Origin: Gemmataceae bacterium | GTDB taxonomy: Bacteria > Planctomycetota > Planctomycetia > Gemmatales > Gemmataceae | Direction of reading: 5' to 3' | Length of the DNA: 17,806 bases | Assembly (NCBI GenBank): GCA_020847555.1 | Contig: JADLBT010000128.1 | Span: 1-17,806 of the forward strand | Shown here: positions 1 to 9,600 of the stretch, in pieces | How the letters are laid out: every line of letters begins with the position of its first letter | Numbering within the stretch: position 1 is the first letter of the stretch | Notes under the pieces: generated by a model | What the model saw: only the letters and a program-made list of their open reading frames with translations | Told to the model about the DNA's origin: nothing | The model's database searches: none | Position numbers and translations under genes: made by a program

Positions 1-175
1 AAGCGGTCCGCTCCTCGGCCGCTGCCAGGAACGGGGCATCGCGCTCGGCCTTGGCGTTCGCATGCGAGCTGTCCTCCGCGCCCGACGATAGCGGAGACCG
101 CGCAAAAAGGAAGACGAACTCGCCTCCTTCACGATCCGGTTGCTGCTGTTCGGGCTGCGCACGCAGTGCCGCCGG

Positions 176-2014
176 TCATTTGCTGACGCGCAGGAGTTCC
201 TGGATCGACGTGCGGCCCTCGATCACCTGGCGCATGCCGTCCTCCTGGAGCGGGCGCAGGCCGCCGCGTATCGCCTCCTGCTTGAGCGCGTTGAGGTTCG
301 GGTTCTCGCGGATCAGGGCGCGCAGGCCATCGGTGACGACCAGCAGCTCGAAGATGCCGGTACGGCCGTGGTAGCCGCTCCCGTCGCAGCGGTCGCACGG
401 CTTCGACTTGCCGGCCGCGTCGGTCGGCAACTCGTTCGGCTCCGGTGGCCGGTAGAAGAACTTGATCTTATCGACTGGCAGGTTGAGCTTCTGCAGCAGG
501 TCCGGGTTCGGCCGGTATTTCACCTTGCAGTACGGGCACAGCAGCCGCACCAGCCGCTGGCCCAGAACCGCCGTCAGGGCGCTGGCGATCATGAACGGCT
601 GCACGCCCAGGTCGAGCAGCCGGCCGATGGCGGTCACTGCGTCGTTGGCGTGCAGGGTGGTAAAGACCATGTGCCCGGTCTGGGCCGCCTGACAGGCGAT
701 CTCCGCCGTCTCCTGGTCGCGGACCTCGCCGATCAGGATCACGTCCGGATCCTGGCGCAGGATGCTGCGCAGCTCGGTCGCAAACGTCTTGCCGGCCCGC
801 GTGTTGACCTCGATCTGGGTGACGTGCTCCAGCCGGTACTCAACCGGGTTCTCGATGGCGAGGACATTCTTCTGGTAGCGGTCGATCTCGCTCAGGGCGG
901 CGTACAGGGTCGTCGTCTTGCCTGCCCCGGTCGGCCCGCAAACGATGAACATGCCGTGCGGCTGGGTGACCAGCTCGCGCGTCTGGTCCCGGACCTTGTC
1001 GCGCATGCCGACCTGGGTCAGGGTGAGCACCTGCTGGGCCCGGTCCAGGACGCGCATGACGAGCTTCTCGCCGACGACGCTGCCGGCGGTCGCGACGCGG
1101 AAATCGACCGTCCGCCCCTCGACCTCGGCCGAGAAGCTGCCGTCCTGCGGCTTGCGCCTCTCGGTGATGTTCATGTCGCACAGCACCTTGAAGATGTTGA
1201 CAACCGCATCGCCCATCGGTCGGGTGAATGGGTCGGAGCCGTGCAGAATGCCATCGACCCGGAACCGGACGGCCATCTCGTCCTTCGTCGGCTCCAGGTG
1301 GATGTCGGTCACGCGCCGCTGAATCGCCTCGTAAACCATCTGCATCGCCGCCCGGTAGCCCCTGGAACTCTCCGCCCGCGCGACGCGCTCCGGATCCTCC
1401 TCCTTCTGATCGCCGCTGCGACCGATGAAGCGGATGCGCGGCCGCGGCGCCTCCGCGTTGTCGTCGCCTCCCCCGGCGTCCTCCTGGGCGGCGGCCGCCT
1501 TCACCTTCGTCTTGCGAGGTTTGGCGTCTTTCGCCGTCAGCAGGCTCGCGAAGAACTTCTGAATCTGCTTCTCGGTCAGGAGACGCTCGGCCAGCGGAAC
1601 CTTGCGGTCGCGCGCGACGAGGTAGCCGAGGGCAGCGCAGGCGTACAGGGCCAGGAAGAGGACGAACCCGAGGAAGAAGACGGGCAGCAGCCAGACGAAT
1701 AGCAGCCCCAGCGCCCCGGCCCCGAGCAGCGCGCCGTTCCAGACGCCGGTGTCGAGGCCGACGTGCTCCGCGTCGCGATTGACCCAGTCGCAGGTGGCAA
1801 TCCAGGCGACGTAGGCCGCGACGAGCAGGAAGATCGCCGGCAGGCTGAAGTAGTCCCCGGGGCCGCGGAAGTCCGGACCGACCTGCCCCAGCAAGGCGAG
1901 GGCGGGCAGGGGCGCGAAGCCGTAAAGAACCACGGGGCCGCGCGGGGCTGCCCCCACGCGAGGCTTGTGCCCCCCGGCCGCCGCGCTGGTGGATCGGTGT
2001 CGGTCGGCATTCAT
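176..2014 (-). CDS. pilB: GspE/PilB-type secretion ATPase with N-terminal membrane segments
   Basis: This is a 612-residue hexameric ATPase of the GspE/PilB family, which powers pilus or pseudopilus assembly at the cytoplasmic membrane. Visible motifs are Walker A GPTGAGKTT (about 360-368), Walker B DPDVILIGEVRD (about 422-433), the His box TGHMVFTTLHANDA (about 446-459), and a zinc tetracysteine made of CPYC (493-496) and CDRC (540-543). The ATPase core starts near residue 215. The first 140 residues lack a recognisable MshEN/GspE N-terminal domain and instead hold two or three hydrophobic stretches (about 55-78 and 93-134), followed by a charged Ala/Lys-rich linker. The ATG at 2014 lies 21 bases after the pilT-like stop, with AAGGG about 10 bases upstream, so the two genes are probably cotranscribed. 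It could serve a type II secretion or a type IV pilus system; the window has no pilC or pilin to decide. Bases 1-175 beyond its stop show no gene I can support. Confidence 0.93.
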   Translation of the reverse strand: MNADRHRSTSAAAGGHKPRVGAAPRGPVVLYGFAPLPALALLGQVGPDFRGPGDYFSLPAIFLLVAAYVAWIATCDWVNRDAEHVGLDTGVWNGALLGAGALGLLFVWLLPVFFLGFVLFLALYACAALGYLVARDRKVPLAERLLTEKQIQKFFASLLTAKDAKPRKTKVKAAAAQEDAGGGDDNAEAPRPRIRFIGRSGDQKEEDPERVARAESSRGYRAAMQMVYEAIQRRVTDIHLEPTKDEMAVRFRVDGILHGSDPFTRPMGDAVVNIFKVLCDMNITERRKPQDGSFSAEVEGRTVDFRVATAGSVVGEKLVMRVLDRAQQVLTLTQVGMRDKVRDQTRELVTQPHGMFIVCGPTGAGKTTTLYAALSEIDRYQKNVLAIENPVEYRLEHVTQIEVNTRAGKTFATELRSILRQDPDVILIGEVRDQETAEIACQAAQTGHMVFTTLHANDAVTAIGRLLDLGVQPFMIASALTAVLGQRLVRLLCPYCKVKYRPNPDLLQKLNLPVDKIKFFYRPPEPNELPTDAAGKSKPCDRCDGSGYHGRTGIFELLVVTDGLRALIRENPNLNALKQEAIRGGLRPLQEDGMRQVIEGRTSIQELLRVSK

Positions 2015-2035
2015 CTGTGGCGGCCCTTCTGGCCG

Positions 2036-3196
2036 TTACAGGATACCCGGCGTGGACATCTTGATGCCCTTGAGGGCCATCTTGAACTGCTCCGGGTTTG
2101 GCGCCACCTCCAGGGCGATCTCCTTGGTAATGTCGCCGCGATCGACGAGCTGGCGGAGGTTCTCGGTGAAATCGATCATCCCTTCCTGGAAGCCCATGCG
2201 AATGGCGTCGATGATGTTCGAGTCGCGCTCCTCGAGGATCAGTTTGCGAATGATCGGGTTAACGATCATGATCTCGTTGGTCGGTACGCGGCCCTTCTTG
2301 ATGCCCTTGATGAGCTTCTGGGCGACGACGGCGCGCAGGTTATTCGCGAGTGCCTGACGGATGGCGTTGTGCTTGTCGGGCGGGAACAGGTCGAGGATGC
2401 GGTTGATCGTGGTGCCGGCGCTGGAAGCGTGGATGGTCCCGAACACCAGGTGGCCGGTCTCGGCCGCGTGGATGGCGGCCTCGAACGTCTCGATGTCGCG
2501 CAGCTCGCCGACGAGGATGACGTCCGGATCCTGCCGCACGGCGTCCTTGAGCGCCTTGTGCCAGCCGATGACGTCCAGGCCGATCTCACGCTGGTTGAAG
2601 TACGCCTTCTTGTCGGTGAAGGTGAACTCGATTGGATCCTCGACCGTGAGGATGTGCAGCGGCTCGCGCTCGGCGATGTAGTCGAGCATCGAGGCGATGG
2701 TGGTGCTCTTGCCCGAGCCGGTCACGCCGGCCAGGATGACCAGCCCTTCGGGGAAGGTGCAAAGGCTCTCGATGCTCGCGGGCAGACCGAGGTCGGCGAA
2801 CTTGGGAATGGAGGCGTTGACACGCCGGGCGATCAACGACAGCCGGTTGCGCTGGCGGAACAGGCTGACGCGGAACCGGCACTCATCCTGGCCGATCACA
2901 TACGAGTAATCGACGCCGCCCTCCTCATCGAGGATCTTCCGCTTCTTGACGTCGAGCAAGGGGAGGAGGAGGCGCTCCATCTGCTCCTGGGTGAGCGGCG
3001 GCATCTCCATTCGGCGGATATCACCCTTCAAGCGCATCATCGGCGGTTGGCCGACCTTGAGGTGCAGGTCGGACCCCTCCAGCTTCATGGTCATGCGGAA
3101 GAGCTTGTTGACCTCGGGTTCCTTGCGAGGATCGGCGGGGGCGCGCGGCTCCGGAACCCTGTCCCCGTCGGCTCTCTGGACATCGGCAGTCGCCAT
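2036..3196 (-). CDS. pilT: PilT-like twitching motility/retraction ATPase
   Basis: This is a 386-residue PilT-family ATPase, which normally depolymerises type IV pili at the inner membrane. It has an N-terminal SDLHLKVGQPP element (about 42-52), Walker A GVTGSGKST (157-165), Walker B DPDVILVGELRD (about 223-234), the His box TGHLVFGTIHA (about 247-257), and a C-terminal AIRMGFQEGM element (331-340) matching the conserved PilT AIR-type motif. It is about 40 residues longer than a typical PilT; the extra part is a charged, Pro-rich N-terminus. I chose the ATG at 3196 because AGGAG sits 8 bases upstream (GTCAGGAGATTTCGATG). An in-frame extension to 3247 would run through the 8-bp repeat and into hisF. 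It lies 47 bases downstream of hisF and 21 bases upstream of the pilB-like gene, which suggests one transcript. Family assignment is firm; whether it retracts pili here is inferred. Confidence 0.94.
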   Translation of the reverse strand: MATADVQRADGDRVPEPRAPADPRKEPEVNKLFRMTMKLEGSDLHLKVGQPPMMRLKGDIRRMEMPPLTQEQMERLLLPLLDVKKRKILDEEGGVDYSYVIGQDECRFRVSLFRQRNRLSLIARRVNASIPKFADLGLPASIESLCTFPEGLVILAGVTGSGKSTTIASMLDYIAEREPLHILTVEDPIEFTFTDKKAYFNQREIGLDVIGWHKALKDAVRQDPDVILVGELRDIETFEAAIHAAETGHLVFGTIHASSAGTTINRILDLFPPDKHNAIRQALANNLRAVVAQKLIKGIKKGRVPTNEIMIVNPIIRKLILEERDSNIIDAIRMGFQEGMIDFTENLRQLVDRGDITKEIALEVAPNPEQFKMALKGIKMSTPGIL

Positions 3197-3206
3197 CGAA
3201 ATCTCC

Positions 3207-3254
3207 TGACAAGGTGACAAGGTGACCGGGTGACCCTTCTTTGTCACCCGGTCA
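3207..3254. repeat. 8-bp GTCACC repeat and 12-bp-stem hairpin at the hisF-pilT junction
   Basis: Read on the minus strand, GTCACC/GTCA occurs four times at exact 8-base steps (GTCACCCG, GTCACCTT, GTCACCTT, GTCAGG), running into the pilT ribosome binding site. The first unit pairs with the end of hisF: TGACCGGGTGAC (3223-3234) and GTCACCCGGTCA (3243-3254) form a perfect 12-bp stem with an 8-base loop that includes the hisF stop codon. There is no U-run after the stem, so it is not a standard intrinsic terminator. It could be an RNA-processing or stability element between the two genes. The structure is seen directly; its role is inferred. Confidence 0.7.
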
Positions 3255-4017
3255 AGCGAACGGATACGCCGCGCTCGGCCAGGTACTGTTTCGTGGCGGC
3301 GATGCCGTATTCATTGTAATGGAAAATGCTGGCGGCGAGGGCGGCATCGGCGCCGCCGGCCGTCAGCGCCTGGTACAGGTGTTCCGGGCTGCCGGCCCCG
3401 CCGCTGGCGACGACCGGGATCCGGACCGCGTCGGACACCGCCCGGGTCATCGGCAGGTCGTACCCGGCCTTGGTGCCGTCCGCGTCCATCGACGTCAGGA
3501 CGATCTCGCCGGCCCCAAGTTCGGCGACCCGCCGCGCCCACGCCACCGCCTCCAGGCCGGTCGGCACCCGCCCGCCGTTGACGTGAACCTCCCAGATCTC
3601 CTTGCCGTCCCGCGCCACCCGCCGCGGGTCGATGTTGACGACGGTGGCGCAGGAGCCGAACTTGCCGGCCACCTGCGTGATGAGATCGGGCGTGCGGACG
3701 GCGGCCGAGTTGATGCTCACCTTCTCGGCGCCCGCCTGGATGAGGCGGGTGGCGTCCTCCAGGGTGCGGATGCCGCCGCCGACCGTGAACGGCATGAAGA
3801 TCTCTTCCGAGACACGCCGCACCACCTCGAGCATGATCGCGCGCCCCTCGTGGCTGGCGCTGATGTCGAGGAAGACAAGTTCGTCGGCGCCCTGCTCCTC
3901 GTACCGGCGGGCAACCTCGACCGGGTCGCCCGCGTCGCGGAGGTTGAGAAAGTTGACGCCCTTGACCACGCGGCCGCGGTCCACGTCCAGACAGGGGATG
4001 ATGCGCTTCGTCAGCAT
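3244..4017 (-). CDS. hisF: Imidazole glycerol phosphate synthase cyclase subunit HisF
   Basis: HisF is the cyclase half of IGP synthase. With HisH-supplied ammonia it converts PRFAR to imidazole glycerol phosphate and AICAR in cytoplasmic histidine biosynthesis. The 257-residue product matches the usual length of about 255. It opens with [20 protein letters not shown]. The two catalytic aspartates of the family are in place: D11 (CLDVD) and D130 (VVNID). The phosphate-binding parts of the TIM barrel are visible as VGGGIRT (79-85), LTSMDADGT (174-182) and VVASGGAG (202-209). The ATG at 4017 was chosen because the family's N-terminus begins there; the open frame continues to 4338 but that stretch is low-complexity and unlike HisF. 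The Shine-Dalgarno is weak. No other his gene is in the window. The 276-base gap to the divergent PH-domain gene presumably holds both promoters, though I could not pick convincing -35/-10 boxes. Confidence 0.96.
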   Translation of the reverse strand: MLTKRIIPCLDVDRGRVVKGVNFLNLRDAGDPVEVARRYEEQGADELVFLDISASHEGRAIMLEVVRRVSEEIFMPFTVGGGIRTLEDATRLIQAGAEKVSINSAAVRTPDLITQVAGKFGSCATVVNIDPRRVARDGKEIWEVHVNGGRVPTGLEAVAWARRVAELGAGEIVLTSMDADGTKAGYDLPMTRAVSDAVRIPVVASGGAGSPEHLYQALTAGGADAALAASIFHYNEYGIAATKQYLAERGVSVRLTG

Positions 4018-4293
4018 GATGCCGCTTTGAGCCAGAACCCCACGGCCGATCGGCGCGCGGGAAGTGGGCCGGGCCGCTGGTGAAGGGAGTGCCGGCCGAA
4101 TGTTTCCACTGTACGGTGATTCCGCGGGACGGTCAACGGTCCAGCCACGCCCGTTCGGTCCGCCGGGGCTGCGCTGTGCTGTGAGGGTGCCCGGGCTGCC
4201 CTTGGCGAAGCGCGGGCCGTCCGTATCAATAAAGAGCGCCATCTGACCCTGCCACCCCGCGCCAGGACAGGCGCCGCAGAGAGGACGACAAGC

Positions 4294-4854
4294 ATGGGGG
4301 ACGCGGACACGCCGGGGACCGCCACAACTCCGAACCACGAATCAAACAGTCGGCCGATGCGCGATGTGCGCAACCAGGTGATCGCCGGGGTGGTGCCGCC
4401 CGAACTGGACGAGGCGCGCATCCGCGAGACGTACCCGTCGGTCGCGCGACTGCCCGGCGCGGCCTCACTCGGGCGTGCCTTGACGCGCACGGTCGTCCTG
4501 GCTCCGCTCGCCTGGCTGCTGATGGCTCCCCTCTACTTCGGCAAACTCCTGCCGATCTTCATGCGCCGCTACACCATCACCAACCGCCGCGTGATGATCC
4601 GGCGCGGCTGGAAGGGGAAGCCCGGCCAGGACGTTCGGCTCGACGCGATCGACGATGTTCGTCTCGCGACCGACGCCAACAGCGACTTCTTCCGGGCCGC
4701 CAACCTGGAGATCATCTCCAACGGGCAGGTCGCCCTTACTCTCCACGGCGTCCCGGAGCCGGAAGGCTTTCGGCAGGCGATCCTCAATGCGCGCAACGCC
4801 TGGGCGCCGTCGAAGCGGCAAGGCCCGTTCATCCCGGCCAGCGCGATGAAGTGA
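4294..4854 (+). CDS. PH-domain (bPH2/YdbS-like) membrane protein
   Basis: The 186-residue protein has a polar N-terminus, one hydrophobic segment (about 64-89, [20 protein letters not shown]) and a C-terminal bacterial PH-like domain (about 91-170). The domain starts with the typical [14 protein letters not shown] strand pair and continues with [10 protein letters not shown]. This resembles YdbS/YdbT-type proteins, whose biochemical role is mostly unknown. The ATG at 4294 has GAGAGG about 9 bases upstream. The gene stands alone: it is divergent from hisF and convergent with the DUF1501 gene, with a strong hairpin between the two stops. Domain family is fairly certain; function is not known. 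Confidence 0.82.
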   Translation: MGDADTPGTATTPNHESNSRPMRDVRNQVIAGVVPPELDEARIRETYPSVARLPGAASLGRALTRTVVLAPLAWLLMAPLYFGKLLPIFMRRYTITNRRVMIRRGWKGKPGQDVRLDAIDDVRLATDANSDFFRAANLEIISNGQVALTLHGVPEPEGFRQAILNARNAWAPSKRQGPFIPASAMK

Positions 4855-5025
4855 CCCGCCCCGACGCGGACACCCCACCCCCGGGCGGAGCCGATATCTG
4901 CGCCACGCCAGCGCGCCGGGGGCGCCGGATACCACTCCGTTCGCGTTCGGCGCCGCCGGAATGGCTGCGGCGATGTTCGGTCCAGTAGCTGTGATGGTCC
5001 GGGTGAGACATGCCATGGTCTTTCC

Positions 5026-5066
5026 CCCCTCTCCCCTCGCGGGAGAGGGGAGCAGGGGGGTGCGGG
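5026..5066. repeat. REP-like GC-rich hairpin A, possible bidirectional terminator
   Basis: CCCCTCTCCC (5026-5035) and GGGAGAGGGG (5041-5050) form a perfect 10-bp stem with a 5-base loop. The right side continues as a G-rich tail to about 5066. It lies between the convergent PH-domain and DUF1501 genes, so it may terminate both. The segment 5041-5066 matches 6571-6596 in inverted orientation at 25 of 26 bases by eye. The rest of the gap (4855-5025) shows nothing I can support. Confidence 0.72.
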
Positions 5067-5077
5067 GGAAGCGCACA

Positions 5078-6538
5078 CTACGCCAGCAGCTCCTCGATCA
5101 CCTGCGCCGGCTCGACGCCGGTCAGGCGGAAATCGAGCCCCTGATGGCGGTAGCTGAGGCGCTGGTGGTTGTAGCCCAGCAGGTGCAGCACCGTGGCGTG
5201 GAAGTCGCGGATGTGGACCGGATCCTTGATGATGTTGTAACTGAAGTCGTCCGTCTCGCCGTGGATCGCCCCGGACTTGATACCGCCGCCGGCGAGCCAC
5301 ATCGTGAAGCAGCGCGGGTGGTGGTCGCGGCCGTAGTTCTGCGCCGATAGCCCGCCCTGCGAGTAGATGGTCCGGCCGAACTCGCCGCCCCAGATCACCA
5401 GCGTCGAATCGTACAGCCCCTTCGCCTTCAGATCCTGGATCAGCCCGTAGCACGCCTGATCGACATCGCGGCACTGGCTCGGCAACCGTCCGGCGACGTT
5501 GCCGTGCGTGTCCCAGTTGTTGTGGTACACCTGGATGAAGCGCACGCCGCGCTCGACCATGCGCCGCGCCAAAAGGACCGTGTTGGCAAACGTTCCGGGC
5601 CGCCGGGCGTCGTCCCCGTAGAGGCGCATCACCGACTCCGGCTCCCGCGAGAGGTCGGTCAGGTCGGGGACGCTGGACTGCATGCGGAACGCCATCTCAT
5701 ACTGCTGGATGCGTGTGTGTGTCTCCGGGTCGCCGACCGCCCGGTAGTTCATCTCGTTGAGGCGGCGTAGGCCGTCGAGGGTACGGCGGCGCACCTCGGA
5801 CGAGACGCCGGGCGGGTTGGTGAGGTAGAGGATCGGGTCGCCGCTGGACCGGAACGATACGCCCGCGTGTTCGCCAGCGAGGAACCCGGACTGCCAGAGC
5901 CGGGCCGAGATCGCCTGCACCTGCTCGGTGTTGCTCGACCGGGCAACGAGGACGACGAACGTCGGCAGGTCGCGGTTGAGCGACCCGAGGCCGTAGGACG
6001 CCCACGCCCCCAGGCACGGCCGGCCGGTCACCTGGCTGCCGGTCTGGATGTACGTGATGGCCGGCTCGTGGTTGATCGCCTCGGTGTACATGCTGCGAAT
6101 GAAGCACATGTCATCGACCATGCGCCCCGTCCACGGCAGCAGTTCCGTCACCCACATGCCGCACCGGCCGTGGCGGGCGAACCGGAACTTCGAGGGGGCG
6201 ATGGGGAAGCGCGCCTGGCGGCTGGTCATGGTGGTGAGGCGCTGCCCCATGCGCACCGAGTCCGGCAGGTCGCGGTCGAACCACTGGCGCATCTGCGGCT
6301 TGTAGTCGTACAGGTCCACCTGCGGCGGGCCGCCGACCATGTGCAGGTAGATGATCTGCCGCGCCCTGGGCGTATGGTGCGTCGGAACGGCGCCGGGGAT
6401 GCCGGGAGACGGGCCGTCAGCGCGTGTTCGCTCCTCGCCGTGGAGCGACGCCAGGGCGGCCCCGCCGAGGACGTGCGCGCCGCGGGCGAAGAAGTGGCGG
6501 CGGGTGATGTTGCGGACGTATTCGTGGAAAAGATCCAT
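5078..6538 (-). CDS. DUF1501 family protein, Tat-exported, partner of the PSD1 protein
   Basis: The 486-residue protein belongs to DUF1501, a family related to the alkaline phosphatase/sulfatase superfamily and very common in Planctomycetes next to PSCyt/PSD1 genes. The leader has a twin-arginine motif, TRRHFF (12-17), followed by the hydrophobic AHVLGGAALASL (21-32), so export by the Tat route is likely. Family-like blocks are IIYLHMVGGPPQVDLYDYKP (62-81), NNWDTHGN (340-347), WGGEFGRT (383-390) and GRDHHP (403-408) before LAGGGIKSG. The ATG at 6538 was preferred over a start 13 codons upstream because AAGGA lies at good spacing and the Tat motif then sits near the N-terminus. It is 96 bases downstream of the PSD1 gene in the same orientation, with a hairpin in the gap. 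The substrate is unknown; hydrolase or scaffold roles are both possible. Confidence 0.93.
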   Translation of the reverse strand: MDLFHEYVRNITRRHFFARGAHVLGGAALASLHGEERTRADGPSPGIPGAVPTHHTPRARQIIYLHMVGGPPQVDLYDYKPQMRQWFDRDLPDSVRMGQRLTTMTSRQARFPIAPSKFRFARHGRCGMWVTELLPWTGRMVDDMCFIRSMYTEAINHEPAITYIQTGSQVTGRPCLGAWASYGLGSLNRDLPTFVVLVARSSNTEQVQAISARLWQSGFLAGEHAGVSFRSSGDPILYLTNPPGVSSEVRRRTLDGLRRLNEMNYRAVGDPETHTRIQQYEMAFRMQSSVPDLTDLSREPESVMRLYGDDARRPGTFANTVLLARRMVERGVRFIQVYHNNWDTHGNVAGRLPSQCRDVDQACYGLIQDLKAKGLYDSTLVIWGGEFGRTIYSQGGLSAQNYGRDHHPRCFTMWLAGGGIKSGAIHGETDDFSYNIIKDPVHIRDFHATVLHLLGYNHQRLSYRHQGLDFRLTGVEPAQVIEELLA

Positions 6539-6569
6539 CGGGGGATTCCTTGCGTGAATGCCTTCTGCT

Positions 6570-6627
6570 CCCCGCACCCCCCTGCCCCCCTCTCCCCTGG
6601 TGGGAGAGGGGGGCAGGGGGGGCGGGG
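6570..6627. repeat. REP-like GC-rich hairpin B between the PSD1 and DUF1501 genes
   Basis: This near-perfect palindrome is centred at 6599: the core TCTCCC (6591-6596) / GGGAGA (6602-6607) extends outward through C-rich and G-rich arms to CCCCGC at 6570 and GCGGGG near 6627. It begins 7 bases after the PSD1-gene stop and ends about 30 bases before the DUF1501 start. It may limit readthrough or stabilise the upstream mRNA. Its left half matches hairpin A in inverted orientation, so the two elements flank the DUF1501 gene. Confidence 0.75.
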
Positions 6628-6634
6628 ACGGCGC

Positions 6635-9600
6635 TTACTTGTTCAACACCTCGTCCAGATTCATCAGCTCGTTCGCCACCATCGTCCACGCGGCCAGCGT
6701 GGACACATCAAGTGCCGCATCGGCGCGCGACTCCCCGACCACGATCAGTCGCTGGGCGTCCTCGCGGCGCTGCCGGTAGTGGTCCAGGAGCGCGGTCAGC
6801 GTCTCCCGAACTACCCGTACCTCTTCGGCCCGGAACGGCCGGGCCAGGAGCCGCCGCGCCATGAAGTCGAGGCGCGTCTCATCGGTCGCCCCGCCCTCCT
6901 TGAGGGCTGCCTGGGCGAGGTGCCGGGCTGCCTCGACGAACTGCGGGTCGTTGAGCGTCACCAGCGCCTGCAGCGGTGTGTTCGTGCGCTCGCGCCGGAC
7001 TGTACACGTCTCGCGGTTCGGCGCGTTCAGGATGTCCATCGACGCGGGCGGCGCGGCCCGCTTCCAGAACGTGTACAGGCTCCGCCGGTACAGCGCATCG
7101 CCCCTGTCCGGCCGGTAGTCGCGCGTGTTGCTACCGATCATCGCGACCGCCTCCCACACGCCCTCCGGCTGGTACGGCTTGACGCTCGGCCCGCCCAGCT
7201 TGCGCACCAGCAGTCCGCTCGCCGCCAGGGCGTAGTCGCGAATCATCTCGGCGTCGAGCCGGTAGCGCGGGCCGCGCGACAGCAGGCGGTTGTCGCGGTC
7301 CTTCTCCAGCCGGTCCTTCGTCACGACCGCCGACTGCCGGTACGCCGCCGACGTCACCAGCAACTTGAAGAAGCGCTTCACGTCCCAGCCGCTCTCGCGG
7401 AACTCGACCGCCAGCCAGTCGAGCAGTTCGGGGTGGCTCGGCAGCTCGCCCGCCACGCCGAAGTCGCCGGTGGTGCGGACCAGGCCGGTGCCGAAGACCT
7501 CCTGCCAGAAGCGGTTGACGGTGACCCGGGCCGTCAGCGGGTGCTCCGGTTGCAGCAGCCATCGGGCGAACCCGAGTCGGTTGCGCGGCAGGTCGGCTGG
7601 CATCGGCGGCAGCGCCTTTGGCGTACTCGCCTTCACCTGCTCGCGCCGCTTGTCGTAGTCGCCGCGATGGAGGACGAACGCCGTCGGCTCGTCCGGCCGT
7701 TCCTGGCTCACGTGGGCAACCGTCCCGCGTGCCCTGAGGCCCGCCTCCTCCTGCTGCAACTCCGCGAGCCGCCCGGACAGGGATCGGTAGGTGGGGTCGA
7801 GGGCGACGAACCACCAGTCGAGCAACTCCTGCCGCTCGGCGTCGGAGCGACCCTTCGCCGGCTTGCCGGCCAGCCATGCGGCGCGAGTCGTCTTCGCCAG
7901 GCGTTCCACCTCGGCCCCGCCCAGGCCGCGCGTGTAGACGCGCACGTCTTGCAGGAACAGGCCGTCGATGCGTGCGCCGCCGGTGCGCTGCGCCACGGTG
8001 AACGGCACCTTCGTCCGCGTCGTCCCCCGCAGCTTGTCCGTGAAGACGCGGGCCGGCTCGGGCCTGCCGTCGAGGTAGAGCTTCACCCCGGCCGCCTTGC
8101 CCGACCCGTCGTAGGTGACGAACACATGATACCAGCGGTTCGGTTGCAGCTGCGTCTGGCCGGTCACCTTCAGCGCGTCGCCGGGCCACTCGCTGATGAT
8201 GTGGGTGCCGAAGCGATCCCCCTCGATCCACAGATCCCACCCGCGGGCGGCGTTCTGGCTGTCCATCCGGGCGAAAACGGCGCCGGTCGTGTTGCGTCGC
8301 GGGATGCGGATCCAGGCGCCATACGAGAACGCCTGGCTGCGGTCGAAGTCGCCCGCGTCCGCCACCTGGACCACGCCGCCCGGCTGGGATCGGAAGCTCT
8401 TCGCGGCCACGTGGCCCGGTGCCCAGGTAAAGCCCGCCTTGAGCGCCACCTCGCACGCCCTGTCGTCCACCGCGAACAGGAGCTTGTTCCCCGATCCCTC
8501 GCTCAGGGCGGCGTGCAGATGCAGGCCGTCCGCCGGGATGTGGGCAGTGACGGCGCGGCGGTCGGCCTTGCCGAGCCATGTATCGAACGCGGCGCGGGCG
8601 GCCTGCCGGCGGCCCTCGACCTGCTGTCGCAGCGTGGCCAGGTCGCGCGTGAGCGCGTCCCAGCGCGCCCGATCCTCCATGCGCGGGACGGTGATGATCG
8701 GCGGGGTGTCCTTGATGTTGCCGTCCATCGCGTTCTGCGTCGTGTTGTTGAAGAACGCCGCTATGCCGTAGAACTCGCGCTGCGAGAGCGGGTCGTACTT
8801 GTGATCGTGGCACGGCGAGCAGTTTGCGGTCAGCCCGAGCCAGACCGCCGACACCGTTTCGACCCGGTCGCGCGTGTAGAGGACGAGATACTCTTCCGGG
8901 ATGGTGCCGCCCTCGTTGGTGGTAATGTTGCAGCGGTTGAACCCGGTCGCGACCTGCTGGTCGAGCGTCCGGTTGGGCAGCAGATCGCCGGCCAGCTGCT
9001 CGACCGTGAAGCGGTCGAACGGCAGGTTCTTGTTGAATGCACTGATCACCCAGTCGCGGTACGCCCACATCTCGCGGTAGTTGTCGAAATGGATACCGTG
9101 CGTGTCGGCGTAGCGGGCGACGTCGAGCCAGTACCGGCCGCGGTGCTCGCCCCAGTGCGGCGACTCGAGCAGGTGATCGACGTAGCGCTCGTAGGCGTCC
9201 GGCCGGGTGTCGGCCACGAACTTCTCGACCTCGGCCGGTGCCGGCGGCAGGCCGGTCAGGTCGAGGCTCAGGCGGCGCGCCAGGGTGCGCCGGTCGGCCT
9301 CGGGCGCGGGCGCCAGCTGGTGCCTCTCCAGCGCGGCGAGGATGAATCGATCGACGGGGTTGCGCCCCCACTTCGCGTTCTTCACCGGCGGCAGGGCCGG
9401 CCGCGCCGGCGCGATCAGCGACCAGTGCGCCTGGTACGCGGCACCGGCCGTGACCCAGCGCCGGAGGGTTTCCTTCTGCGCCGCGGTGAGCTTCTTGTGT
9501 GACTTCGGCGGCGGCATGAGCTGCCGTGGGGTCTTGCTGAAGACGCGCTCGATCAGGGGACTCTGGTCCGGCTTGCCGGGCACGAAGGCCTCGGCCTTGA

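Noticed and set aside
1..175. Possible gene running off the left edge on the minus strand
   Set aside because: One frame after the pilB-like stop reads plausibly (EFVFLFARSPLSS then AERDAPFLAAAEE), but there is no start codon with a ribosome site and no family match, so it cannot be supported.
140..3217. Long plus-strand frames opposite the pilB- and pilT-like genes
   Set aside because: They mirror conserved ATPase genes, have biased composition and no ribosome sites or family motifs.
4018..4338. N-terminal extension of HisF
   Set aside because: HisF homologues start at MLTKR; the extra part is unlike the family and overlaps the PH-domain gene start.
4829..5011. 60-codon minus-strand frame next to hairpin A
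   Set aside because: It overlaps the 3' end of the PH-domain gene and its translation is Arg/Ser/Gly-rich with no motif; no evidence beyond an ATG.
5867..9502. 1211-codon open frame on the plus strand
   Set aside because: It lies antisense to the well-supported PSD1 and DUF1501 genes, is rich in Arg/Gln/Val/Leu with no domain motifs, and is a typical effect of high GC in third codon positions.
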